From: Zhongshania antarctica
GTDB lineage: Bacteria > Pseudomonadota > Gammaproteobacteria > Pseudomonadales > Spongiibacteraceae
Direction of reading: 5' to 3'
Length of the DNA: 64,000 bases
Assembly (NCBI RefSeq): GCF_014202945.1
Contig: NZ_JACHHW010000007.1
Span: 62,001 to 126,000, forward strand
The position numbers and the translations under genes are program-made. Positions 16,837 through 24,897 of the stretch are shown one piece after another; position 1 is the first letter of the stretch, and the number at the start of each line of letters is the position of its first letter. The notes beneath the pieces are model-generated. The model did not search any database. It was given only the letters and a program-made list of their open reading frames with translations, and had not been told where the DNA came from.

Positions 16837-17021
16837 AACATGTGCCTCGTTGTGTTAAGAAATGCCTTTTATGGTGCTTGAGCTGAGATAGTCAGGGACT
16901 TATGAAACAGAACGAGGTACTTAAAACGACTTCGTGGTGCTTATACATAAAACCAAGCTGCATCCGTAGCCAGCATGATTATTATATACATAGAAAAAAG
17001 TCGCTTTGGAAGAGCTTTAGC

Positions 17022-17056
17022 CCACGGAAAATGAAATTTTATTTCGTTTTCCGTGG
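17022..17056. repeat. 35-nt near-perfect hairpin spanning the ygiQ stop codon
   Basis: Arms 17022-17037 and 17041-17056 pair over 16 positions with a single G-T pair and a three-base loop TTT. The ygiQ stop (17039-17041) falls at the loop. No T-run follows on either strand, so it is not a standard intrinsic terminator; it could block 3' exonucleases. Confidence 0.7.
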
Positions 17057-19180
17057 TGGCAGGCCCGTGTGTTGCGTCAATATTCGGCGACCCTTGCCTT
17101 GCTTGGGTGTCCAGTTTACTGGCTGGCGCGGCGGTACTAAATGTTTTTTACCGTAGCCAATCAGGTCTTTACGGCCCATTGATAGCAGTGCTTCACGTAT
17201 CGAAGGCCAGCCTTCAGGGTCGTGGTAGCGCAATAATGCTTTGTGTAAACGACGCTGTTTCAGGCCCTTGGCGCTCACCACATCTTCACTCGTTCGCGAT
17301 ACTTTCTTAAGTGGGTTTTTGCCGGAGTAATACATCGCAGTGGCATTCGCCATTGGCGAGGGGTAGAAGGCTTGCACCTGGTCGGCGCGAAAGCTATTAC
17401 CCTTTAACCACATGGCTAAATTCATCATGTCTTTATCACTGGTGCCGGGGTGGGCGGCGATAAAGTAGGGAATTAAATACTGCTCTTTACCTGCCTGTTT
17501 GGAATATTTATCAAACATGGCTTTGAATTTGTTATAGCTGCTCATGTCCGGCTTCATCATTTTCGACAGCGGACCCTCTTCGGAATGTTCCGGAGCAATT
17601 TTTAAATAACCACCAACGTGGTGGGTCACTAATTCTTTGACATATTCTGGGGTTTCAATCGCGAGGTCATAGCGCAGACCCGAGGCGATTAAGACTTTTT
17701 TGACGCCTTTCAGCTCCCGCACGTCGCGGTATAAATCAATCAGTGGCGTTTGATCCGTATTCAGGCTTTTACAGATACTGGGGTAAACGCAAGACAGGCG
17801 GCGACAGCGGCTTTCGATTTCAGTGCTTTTGCAATTTAGGCGCCACATATTGGCGGTGGGGCCGCCTAAATCAGAAATGACGCCAGTGAATTCTGGGGTC
17901 ATATCCCTGATTTTTTCTACTTCTTTGACAATAGATTCGTGAGAGCGGCTTTGAATGATCCGCCCCTCGTGCTCGGTGATTGAGCAGAAACTACATCCGC
18001 CAAAGCAGCCGCGCATGATGTTTACTGAGAAGCGGATCATCTCATATGCAGGGATCTTGGCTTCGCCATAAATTGGATGAGGCTTGCGCTGAAACGGCCG
18101 TTCAAAGACCCAGTCGAGTTCTTCGGTGCTCAATGGAATTGGTGGTGGGTTCAACCACACTTCCTGGTCGCCGTGACGTTGGATCAAAGCTCTGGCATTG
18201 CCTGGGTTGGTTTCCAAATGCAAAACCCGGGCGGCGTGCGCATAATTTACGGGGTCGTTTTTAACGACCTCGTAATCAGGCAGGCGGATGACGGTTTTGG
18301 CAGCGTCAGTACCTGCTTTACGGGCTTGCAGGGGATCGATAATTCTAACCGTCTGCACCGCTTCAACTGCGTCGGGATTTTCTTCGTTCTTTTTACAGCT
18401 CTCGGTGGCGCTGGTATCAACGTAAGGGCTGGTGATCGGATCGACCTTGCCGAGTTGGTCAACACTGGAGGAGTCAATGACAGTCCAACCATTGGGTACA
18501 TCGCGGGTAACAAAAGCAGTGCCGCGCAGATCGCGAATACTGTCAATGCTGTCGCCACGGCCAAGGCGGTGTGCCACATCAATAATTGCACGTTCGGCGT
18601 TGCCATAGAGCAGTAAATCGGCTCTGGAGTCGAGTAGTACCGAACGTCTTACCTTGTCGCTCCAATAGTCGTAGTGGGCGATTCGGCGCAAACTGGCCTC
18701 AATCGAGCCAATAACGATTGGGGCGTCTTTATAGGCTTCGCGACAGCGCTGGGAATAAACAATTACCGCGCGGTCTGGACGCTTACCACCTTCGTTGCCC
18801 GGCGTGTAGGCGTCATCATGGCGAAGGCGCCGGTCGGCGGTGTAGCGGTTAATCATGGAGTCCATGTTGCCGGACGCCACCCCAAAAAACAGATTGGGTT
18901 GCCCTAGGGCTTTAAAGGGTTCGGCGGATTGCCAGTCGGGCTGGGCAATGATGCCCACGCGGAAGCCTTGGGCTTCCAGTACTCGGCCGATAACCGCCAT
19001 GCCAAAACTGGGGTGGTCGACATAGGCGTCACCGGTCACAATGATGATGTCGCAGCTATCCCAGCCTAGGGCATCCATTTCCTCGCGAGAGGTGGGCAAA
19101 TAGGATGCGGTACCGAAACACTCGGCCCAGTAGGGGCGGTGACTAAAGATGAGTTTTGGAGTTTGTATTGCTGAAGACAT
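17039..19180 (-). CDS. ygiQ: YgiQ-family radical SAM protein
   Basis: 713 residues. N-terminal YgiQ domain ([33 protein letters not shown]), then a radical SAM core with [19 protein letters not shown], the CxxxCxxC cluster motif, and a C-terminal DUF3362-type region ([20 protein letters not shown]). The family is widespread, but its substrate is not established. ATG 19180 is preferred over upstream in-frame ATGs (19234, 19213): a TATAAT at 19212-19217 would place the transcript start after them. It has no clear Shine-Dalgarno site. The 3' end is embedded in a hairpin. It stands alone, divergent from nfeD. Confidence 0.9.
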   Translation of the reverse strand: MSSAIQTPKLIFSHRPYWAECFGTASYLPTSREEMDALGWDSCDIIIVTGDAYVDHPSFGMAVIGRVLEAQGFRVGIIAQPDWQSAEPFKALGQPNLFFGVASGNMDSMINRYTADRRLRHDDAYTPGNEGGKRPDRAVIVYSQRCREAYKDAPIVIGSIEASLRRIAHYDYWSDKVRRSVLLDSRADLLLYGNAERAIIDVAHRLGRGDSIDSIRDLRGTAFVTRDVPNGWTVIDSSSVDQLGKVDPITSPYVDTSATESCKKNEENPDAVEAVQTVRIIDPLQARKAGTDAAKTVIRLPDYEVVKNDPVNYAHAARVLHLETNPGNARALIQRHGDQEVWLNPPPIPLSTEELDWVFERPFQRKPHPIYGEAKIPAYEMIRFSVNIMRGCFGGCSFCSITEHEGRIIQSRSHESIVKEVEKIRDMTPEFTGVISDLGGPTANMWRLNCKSTEIESRCRRLSCVYPSICKSLNTDQTPLIDLYRDVRELKGVKKVLIASGLRYDLAIETPEYVKELVTHHVGGYLKIAPEHSEEGPLSKMMKPDMSSYNKFKAMFDKYSKQAGKEQYLIPYFIAAHPGTSDKDMMNLAMWLKGNSFRADQVQAFYPSPMANATAMYYSGKNPLKKVSRTSEDVVSAKGLKQRRLHKALLRYHDPEGWPSIREALLSMGRKDLIGYGKKHLVPPRQPVNWTPKQGKGRRILTQHTGLPPRKTK

Positions 19181-19211
19181 AGAGGTAACGCAGGAATCCG
19201 AATAAACGAGC

Positions 19212-19217
19212 ATTATA
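19212..19217 (-). promoter_or_regulatory. Probable -10 box of the ygiQ promoter
   Basis: TATAAT on the minus strand, about 32 bases before the chosen start codon. The -35 region is poor, so confidence is limited. Confidence 0.5.
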
Positions 19218-19354
19218 CGTGAAAACGGCGACACTTGCTGGATGTTAAGCTGTCGCAGCTAAATATAAATAGCTTTACTAAGTGCTTGAATTTTTAGGTA
19301 AATAAGGGATAAATGAGTGTCTCAAACGCGACTCGCTACGGAATGAGGTTAAAA

Positions 19355-19825
19355 ATGGAATGGTTAGACGCAAATATTGCCTACTGGCACTGGATGGTTT
19401 TGGGTCTTTTGTTGGTTGCGACTGAGTTATTTATTCCTGTTTTTGTCATGATTTGGTTTGGCGCCAGCGCCATTGCGGTCGGCTTGATATTGTTGGTGGT
19501 CGACATGAGCTTGGTCGTGCAAATGTTATTTTGGCTGAGCTTGTCGGTGCTCGATTTAGTGGTGTGGTTTAAATTTATTCATCCCAAAATGAAGAATAAG
19601 ACCCTATCGGGTATGTCCCGAGAGCAGGTGATAGGGCAGGAGGGCATGGTTATTCGGCTTGGCCCGGAAATAGAGCAAGGCACCATACGTTTTTCCATAC
19701 CGGTGCTGGGCAGCGATGAGTGGCAGTTTATTTGCCGGGAACACGTTGCCGTTGGCGACAGGTTAGTTGTGGAGGACATATCGGGGAACACGCTTATTGT
19801 CCGGTCTCAGCGCGGCGCGGCATAA
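19355..19825 (+). CDS. NfeD family membrane protein
   Basis: 156 residues from ATG 19355, preceded by GAGG. Upstream in-frame ATGs at 19313 and 19343 are possible but add no family sequence. It has two or three N-terminal membrane helices (HWMVLGLLLVATELFIPVF, GLILLVVDMSLVVQMLFWL, SVLDLVVWF). A cytoplasmic or periplasmic OB-fold domain follows (EQVIGQEGMVIRLG...GNTLIVR). NfeD proteins are usually encoded next to SPFH proteins, as here with the gene 40 bases downstream, and are thought to act with them in membrane microdomains. Confidence 0.88.
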   Translation: MEWLDANIAYWHWMVLGLLLVATELFIPVFVMIWFGASAIAVGLILLVVDMSLVVQMLFWLSLSVLDLVVWFKFIHPKMKNKTLSGMSREQVIGQEGMVIRLGPEIEQGTIRFSIPVLGSDEWQFICREHVAVGDRLVVEDISGNTLIVRSQRGAA

Positions 19826-19865
19826 CATACAAGACCAACTGAATCAGAGAACAAGGAGTATTGCG

Positions 19866-20714
19866 ATGGATGGCTTGGCAGTAGTAATAGCATTGGCAAT
19901 TTTGGTTATTGTTACGTTAATGAAGGGGGTGCGCACGGTACCTCAAGGCTATAAACATATTGTGCAGCGGCTGGGTAAATACCACGTAACCTTGAATCCG
20001 GGATTGAACTTCATTATTCCCTATATCGATGACGTGGCTTATAAATTAACGACCAAGGATATCGTGCTCGATATTCCCTCGCAGGAAGTCATTACCGAAG
20101 ATAATGCGGTGATTATCGCCAATGCCGTTGCTTATATTAATATTGTTGCCCCAGAAAAAGCAGTGTATGGGGTTGAAAACTATACCTTTGCCATTCAAAA
20201 CTTGGTACAGACTGCCTTGCGTTCTATTGTCGGCGAGATGGCGCTGGATTCTGCGCTGTCATCTCGAGATCAGATCAAAGCGAAATTGAAAGCGGCGATT
20301 TCAGAGGATATTGCAGACTGGGGGATAACCCTGAAAACCGTCGAAATTCAGGATATAAATCCATCACCGACGATGCAGGCTGCCATGGAAGAGCAGGCGG
20401 CGGCAGAGCGTCAACGTCGCGCCGCAGTGACCAAGGCCGAGGGAGAGAAGCAAGCGGCTATTCTGGAAGCAGATGGCCGCCTGGAGGCGTCGCGCCGTGA
20501 TGCCCAAGCACAGGTTGTATTGGCGAAGGCCAGTGGCGCTGCCATTACCTTGATTTCTGACGCGGTGGGTAATGAGGAGTTGCCAGTGTTGTATTTATTG
20601 GGCGAAAAATACACCGACGCCTTATTGCGTCTGTCTTCGTCAAATAATGCAAAAACGGTTGTTTTACCGGCTGATTTGCCTCAGGCATTGCGTGGCATTT
20701 TGAATAAAGCCTAA
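19866..20714 (+). CDS. qmcA: SPFH/stomatin-like membrane protein, QmcA type
   Basis: 282 residues. One N-terminal helix (LAVVIALAILVIVTLMKG), then the SPFH/band-7 domain with TVPQGYKHIVQRLGKYH, LNPGLNFIIPYID and DIPSQEVITEDN. A coiled-coil flotillin-like tail follows (EEQAAAERQRRAAVTKAEGE). Such proteins form ring-shaped inner-membrane assemblies and associate with FtsH/HflKC-type proteolysis. ATG 19866 has AAGGAG upstream; the earlier open frame overlaps nfeD and is not used. Co-transcribed with nfeD. Confidence 0.9.
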   Translation: MDGLAVVIALAILVIVTLMKGVRTVPQGYKHIVQRLGKYHVTLNPGLNFIIPYIDDVAYKLTTKDIVLDIPSQEVITEDNAVIIANAVAYINIVAPEKAVYGVENYTFAIQNLVQTALRSIVGEMALDSALSSRDQIKAKLKAAISEDIADWGITLKTVEIQDINPSPTMQAAMEEQAAAERQRRAAVTKAEGEKQAAILEADGRLEASRRDAQAQVVLAKASGAAITLISDAVGNEELPVLYLLGEKYTDALLRLSSSNNAKTVVLPADLPQALRGILNKA

Positions 20715-20734
20715 TTTAGGATTGAGTGTTTTAC

Positions 20735-21589
20735 ATGGATCATACTTATCGTTTAGTGATTAGCTGTCCCGACCGCGTGGGCATTGTTGCGCGGGTTAGT
20801 CAATTTGTCGCGGAGCACGGCGGTTGGCTTACCGAGGCAAATTATCATGCTGATGCAGAAAGTAATTGGTTTTTTATGCGTAATGAGATTCGTGCAGAAT
20901 CTCTAAAAGTCAGCGCTCAGGCCTGCCGCGAGGCGTTTGCGCCATTAGCGGCTGAATACGGCATGCACTGGGCGCTGGTCGATTCTGCCGTTAAGCGCAA
21001 GGTTGTAATACTGGCTAGTCACGCCTCTCACTGCCTTGCTGATATATTGCACCGTTGGCACAGCGGCGAATTAGACTGCGATATACCCTGTGTTATTTCT
21101 AATCATGAAAACCTGCGTAGCATGGTTGAGTGGCACGGTATTCCCTTTGAGTTTGTCGCCATAGATCCCGAGAATAAAGCGCCCGCGCATGCCGAGATTA
21201 TGGCGCTGGCCCAGCGCTATGAGGCAGATTGCGTGGTGTTGGCGCGCTATATGCAAATTATTCAGCCCGAGTTTTGCCAAGCTTACGCTGGTCGAATGAT
21301 TAATATACACCATAGCTTTCTACCGTCATTCATCGGCGCAAACCCCTATCAAAAAGCCTTTGATCGTGGCGTCAAGTTGATCGGTGCTACTTGCCACTAC
21401 GTTACCGAGCGACTAGATGAAGGCCCGATTATCGAGCAAGACGTGATTCGGGTGTCGCATCGTCATAGCAAAGATGACCTCGTTAGGCTTGGCAAGGACG
21501 TCGAAAAATCGGTGTTGGCGAGAGCGCTGCGCAACCACTTGGAAGATCGTGTTTTGGTGCACGGGAACAAAACCGTAGTGTTTGATTAA
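20735..21589 (+). CDS. purU: Formyltetrahydrofolate deformylase
   Basis: 284 residues. N-terminal ACT domain (YRLVISCPDRVGIVARVSQFV), then a formyltransferase-fold catalytic domain with SNHENLRSMVEW, INIHHSFLPSF and ATCHYVTERLDEGPIIEQD, which carry the Asn-His-Asp catalytic set. It hydrolyses 10-formyl-THF to THF plus formate, balancing one-carbon pools. ATG 20735 fits the family N-terminus; GTG 20726, three codons earlier, is also possible because AGGA lies closer to it. Confidence 0.92.
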   Translation: MDHTYRLVISCPDRVGIVARVSQFVAEHGGWLTEANYHADAESNWFFMRNEIRAESLKVSAQACREAFAPLAAEYGMHWALVDSAVKRKVVILASHASHCLADILHRWHSGELDCDIPCVISNHENLRSMVEWHGIPFEFVAIDPENKAPAHAEIMALAQRYEADCVVLARYMQIIQPEFCQAYAGRMINIHHSFLPSFIGANPYQKAFDRGVKLIGATCHYVTERLDEGPIIEQDVIRVSHRHSKDDLVRLGKDVEKSVLARALRNHLEDRVLVHGNKTVVFD

Positions 21590-21605
21590 CCAAGTGAAAT
21601 TTAAA

Positions 21606-21623
21606 CTGTCATAAAATTGTCAC
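21606..21623 (+). promoter_or_regulatory. Pho box upstream of phoB
   Basis: CTGTCATAAAATTGTCAC: two seven-base PhoB half-sites (CTGTCAT, TTGTCAC) with a four-base AT spacer, the classic layout. It sits 51 bases before the phoB start, so phoBR should be autoregulated under phosphate limitation. Confidence 0.88.
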
Positions 21624-21673
21624 TTAAAATGGTTTTAATGCAGCTTACGATTTTTACAAAAAAGGTTAATGGA

Positions 21674-22381
21674 ATGACGTCAGCCACCATATTGATTGTC
21701 GACGATGAAACCGCAATCCGTGAAATGATACGGGTGGGTCTTGAATTGGCGGGTTATGAATGTCTGGAGGCAAGCAATGCCCAAGATGCCCACGGCATAA
21801 TCGTCGATCAGCGCCCTGATCTTGTGCTGCTGGACTGGATGATGCCGGGAACTAGCGGTTTGGAATTGTTGCGGCGTTTGCGCCGGGATGAGCTGACCCG
21901 CGATTTGTTGGTGATTATGTTGACTGCCAAGGACGATGAAGACAATCGGGTGCAAGGTCTTGATGTCGGTGCCGATGACTATATTACCAAGCCTTTTTCG
22001 TCGCGGGAGCTGATGGCGCGTATAAAAGCGATTATGCGCCGTTCGACAAATCGCGACGAGGAGGAAAGTATCGAAGTGGCGGGGCTGAAATTAGATCCCA
22101 GTAGCCACCGTGTATTTGTTGATGCAACCCCCTTAGATATGGGACCCACCGAATTTAAATTACTAAAATTCTTTATGACCCATCAGGAGCGGGCTTATAG
22201 TCGCGGCCAGCTTCTTGATCAGGTATGGGGCACCAATGTGTACGTTGAAGAGCGTACCGTCGATGTCCACATTCGCCGTCTTCGCAAAGCATTGCAAACT
22301 GAGCTAAGAGACTGCGGCCTTTTAATTCAAACAGTTCGTGGAACCGGCTACCGGTTTTCGACAACAGGTGTCTGCGCATAG
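21674..22381 (+). CDS. phoB: Phosphate regulon response regulator PhoB
   Basis: 235 residues from ATG 21674; the open frame begins earlier, inside the Pho-box region. The receiver domain has the acidic pair (VDDE), phospho-acceptor Asp near 54 (LLDWMMPG), Thr (MLTAKDD) and Lys ([10 protein letters not shown]). The C-terminal OmpR-type winged helix has [14 protein letters not shown] and [14 protein letters not shown]. When phosphorylated by PhoR it binds Pho boxes such as those at 21606, 23719 and 24836. phoR follows after nine bases. Confidence 0.95.
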   Translation: MTSATILIVDDETAIREMIRVGLELAGYECLEASNAQDAHGIIVDQRPDLVLLDWMMPGTSGLELLRRLRRDELTRDLLVIMLTAKDDEDNRVQGLDVGADDYITKPFSSRELMARIKAIMRRSTNRDEEESIEVAGLKLDPSSHRVFVDATPLDMGPTEFKLLKFFMTHQERAYSRGQLLDQVWGTNVYVEERTVDVHIRRLRKALQTELRDCGLLIQTVRGTGYRFSTTGVCA

Positions 22382-22390
22382 CGCGAAATA

Positions 22391-23695
22391 ATGCGGTATT
22401 ACAGTTGGAAGGCAGAGTTATTGCGCGTTGCCATACCACTCCTTGTGGTTGCGGCTGGCTGCGCGTTATTCGATCTTGGGCTATTGCCGCTGTTGGCGGC
22501 GGCGTTGTTGGCATGTGCATGGCTGTTGCGGCATTTACAGCGCTTGTCTGACTGGCTGTATAACGGTGCGAAGTCAGATCCACCAGAGGCTGCAGGGATG
22601 TGGGGTCAAGTTTTTGATGTAATTTACGATATGCAGCGGGAATCGTCGCAAGACAATGATCGCTTGCAGGCAATGATTGATTATTTGCACGCTTCGTTTG
22701 CCTCGATGTCTGACGCAGTAGTGATGCTTGACCCCTACGGAAATATTGAGTGGTGTAATGCCTCTGCCCACGACTTGTTGGGTTTAAGAGAAGAGGATGA
22801 TAAGGGCCGTCAGCTGGTCAATTTGCTGCGTAGTCCGGCGTTTCTCCGCTATTTCGAGGCTGAGCGCTATCAAGCCCCTCTGGAAATGGTATCGCCGGTC
22901 AATGGCCTCATTAATTTGAGTATTAGCGTGAGCTTCTTTGGTAAGCGCAATCGCCTTTTGTTTGCCCGCGATGTTACCCGAACCCACCGTCTAGAGCAGA
23001 TGCGCAAGGATTTTGTTGCCAATGTCTCCCATGAGTTGCGCACGCCACTCACGGTTATTAATGGTTATCTGGAGACGTTTTCTGAGCATGGCGGCGCAAA
23101 TCCCCGCTGGGACAGAGCGGTAGATCAAATGCTGCAGCAATCTCGACGCATGAATTTATTGATTCATGACTTGATGATGTTATCGCGCTTGGAGTCGGTA
23201 CCAAAGTTGGCCGACGAGAGTGTTATTCAGCTGCGGCCCCTAATGGAAATGATTCGCGAGGAGAGTGGTACGGCGGCGAAAGGCAAACGCCGCATTGAAA
23301 TTGATTGTGACGATAAAATTGCAATTAATGGTAATGCCAATGAATTGCGCAGTGCTTTTTCTAATTTGGCGGTCAATGCGGCCCGCTATACTGCTGAAAA
23401 TGACCGAATTATCTTGCGTTGGTATCAGGATGACTATCACGCCTATTTTGAGGTGGAAGACACGGGGATTGGCATCGAGCCCCAGTATATTCCACGCTTA
23501 ACTGAGCGGTTTTACCGGGTTGATCAGAGTCGATCCCTTGATACTGGGGGCACTGGCCTAGGTTTGGCGATCGTTAAGCACGTGCTGATTCGGCACCGGG
23601 CAGAATTGCGAATTCGCAGCGCGCCCAATCAAGGTAGCGTCTTTACCTGTGTTTTTCCGAAATCAGCGGCGGTTCAGGTATCTGGAAAGGAGTAG
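22391..23695 (+). CDS. phoR: Phosphate regulon sensor kinase PhoR
   Basis: 434 residues. Two N-terminal membrane helices (about 12-46) are followed by a PAS domain (SDAVVMLDPYGNIEWCNASA). Next come the HisKA helix with phospho-acceptor His near 214 (VSHELRTPL) and the ATPase domain with N, G1 and G2 boxes (NLAVNAARYT, VEDTGIGI, GTGLGLAIVK). It has no sizeable periplasmic sensor, as is normal for PhoR, which reads the state of the Pst transporter through PhoU. The ribosome site is weak, consistent with coupling to phoB. Confidence 0.94.
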   Translation: MRYYSWKAELLRVAIPLLVVAAGCALFDLGLLPLLAAALLACAWLLRHLQRLSDWLYNGAKSDPPEAAGMWGQVFDVIYDMQRESSQDNDRLQAMIDYLHASFASMSDAVVMLDPYGNIEWCNASAHDLLGLREEDDKGRQLVNLLRSPAFLRYFEAERYQAPLEMVSPVNGLINLSISVSFFGKRNRLLFARDVTRTHRLEQMRKDFVANVSHELRTPLTVINGYLETFSEHGGANPRWDRAVDQMLQQSRRMNLLIHDLMMLSRLESVPKLADESVIQLRPLMEMIREESGTAAKGKRRIEIDCDDKIAINGNANELRSAFSNLAVNAARYTAENDRIILRWYQDDYHAYFEVEDTGIGIEPQYIPRLTERFYRVDQSRSLDTGGTGLGLAIVKHVLIRHRAELRIRSAPNQGSVFTCVFPKSAAVQVSGKE

Positions 23696-23718
23696 CTTGA
23701 AAGTAATTATTACAGTAC

Positions 23719-23736
23719 TTGTCACAAAGTTGTCAT
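23719..23736 (+). promoter_or_regulatory. Pho box upstream of pstS
   Basis: Half-sites TTGTCAC and TTGTCAT with spacer AAAG, followed eight bases later by TATAAA (23745-23750), a likely -10 box. In PhoB-activated promoters the Pho box replaces the -35 element, which fits this spacing. Confidence 0.88.
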
Positions 23737-23793
23737 AATTCGACTATAAAGTAGCCTCACTGAAGTAGCTTACATTGGTTTAGGAGTGTCGAA

Positions 23794-24762
23794 GTGAAGA
23801 TGAAATATTTAGTAGCGAGTGCGTTTGTGGCGGCGTCTGCTGTCGGCACAATTGCTGAAACCCGAGTGGATAGCGCTTTGTCCGATTACACCATAGTCTC
23901 TGGTGTGTCAGGTAATTTGTCTAGCGCCGGTTCAGATACCCTAGCTAATTTAATGACCTTATGGGGCGAAGACTTCAAACGTAACTACCCCAATATTAAT
24001 ATCCAGATTCAGGCCGCAGGTTCATCTACTGCGCCGCCAGCGTTGACCGAAGGCACCTCTAATATTGGCCCTATGAGCCGTAAGATGAAGGACAAGGAAT
24101 TAGAGTCCTTTGAAACGAAATTTGGTTATAAACCTACTGCGATTCCGGTTGCAATAGATGCACTAGCGGTCTTTGTTCACAAGGATAACCCGCTTCAAGG
24201 CATGACCATGGCGCAGGTCGATGCGGTATTCTCCAGTACTCACAAGTGTGGCCATAGCGCTAATGTGAACACCTGGGGTGGTTTAGGTATGACCGGCGGC
24301 TGGACGGCTCGTGATATCCAAATGTTTGGCCGTAACTCAGTGTCAGGTACCTACGGATACTTTAAAGAAGAAGCACTGTGTAAAGGCGATTTTAAAAATG
24401 GTGTGAACGAGCAGCCGGGATCAGCATCTGTTGTGCAGTCGGTTTCGACATCAATTAATGGTATTGGCTATTCTGGAATCGGTTATAAGACCTCTAGCGT
24501 TCGTGCTTTACCCCTAGCTAAAGATGACAAGAGCCGTTTTGTTGAAGCCAACGCTGAAAACGCGACCAATGGTAGTTACCCCTTGTCACGCTTCCTCTAT
24601 GTTTACGTAAATAAGGCCCCGAACAAGCCATTAGCGCCTTTAGAGCGCGAGTTCATCAAGCTGGTATTGTCTAAACAGGGTCAGGAAGTTGTTGTAAAAG
24701 ATGGCTATATACCCTTGCCAGCCAGTGTTGTTACTAAAATTAAAGCTAAGCTAGAGCTGTAA
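23794..24762 (+). CDS. pstS: Phosphate-binding periplasmic protein PstS
   Basis: 322 residues. Signal peptide (about 1-21) is followed by the phosphate-binding motifs [29 protein letters not shown] and [14 protein letters not shown]. It captures inorganic phosphate for the PstCAB transporter. GTG 23794 has AGGAG upstream; ATG 23800 is two codons later and equally compatible. It has its own Pho-box promoter and a terminator after it, so it can be made in excess of the membrane subunits. Confidence 0.94.
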   Translation: MKMKYLVASAFVAASAVGTIAETRVDSALSDYTIVSGVSGNLSSAGSDTLANLMTLWGEDFKRNYPNINIQIQAAGSSTAPPALTEGTSNIGPMSRKMKDKELESFETKFGYKPTAIPVAIDALAVFVHKDNPLQGMTMAQVDAVFSSTHKCGHSANVNTWGGLGMTGGWTARDIQMFGRNSVSGTYGYFKEEALCKGDFKNGVNEQPGSASVVQSVSTSINGIGYSGIGYKTSSVRALPLAKDDKSRFVEANAENATNGSYPLSRFLYVYVNKAPNKPLAPLEREFIKLVLSKQGQEVVVKDGYIPLPASVVTKIKAKLEL

Positions 24763-24790
24763 CTCGAGTTGTAGTTGGTCATGACAATAC

Positions 24791-24823
24791 AATGCCGCAG
24801 AATGGATTTGCGGCATTTTTTTT
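24791..24823 (+). terminator. Intrinsic terminator between pstS and pstC
   Basis: Nine-base perfect arms AATGCCGCA/TGCGGCATT followed by a run of T. It separates pstS from pstCAB-phoU. Confidence 0.92.
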
Positions 24824-24835
24824 GTTGAAGACCTT

Positions 24836-24864
24836 TTGTCATATTAATGTAATAAATTTGTCAT
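24836..24864 (+). promoter_or_regulatory. Extended Pho box upstream of pstC
   Basis: Two perfect TTGTCAT half-sites (24836-24842, 24858-24864) are 22 bases apart. A degenerate third, ATGTAAT, sits exactly between them at 24847-24853. Three half-sites at 11-base steps would place PhoB on one DNA face. It gives pstCAB-phoU a second phosphate-responsive promoter. Confidence 0.8.
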
Positions 24865-24897
24865 ATTGTGTGCGCAGGTTTTTAGAGAGCGAAATAC

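Noticed and set aside
16902-17156. 84-codon frame between the cold-shock gene and ygiQ
   Set aside because: Crosses the hairpin and the end of ygiQ on the other strand; no family and no ribosome site.
18077-18616. 179-codon plus-strand frame opposite ygiQ
   Set aside because: Antisense shadow; no ribosome site or family.
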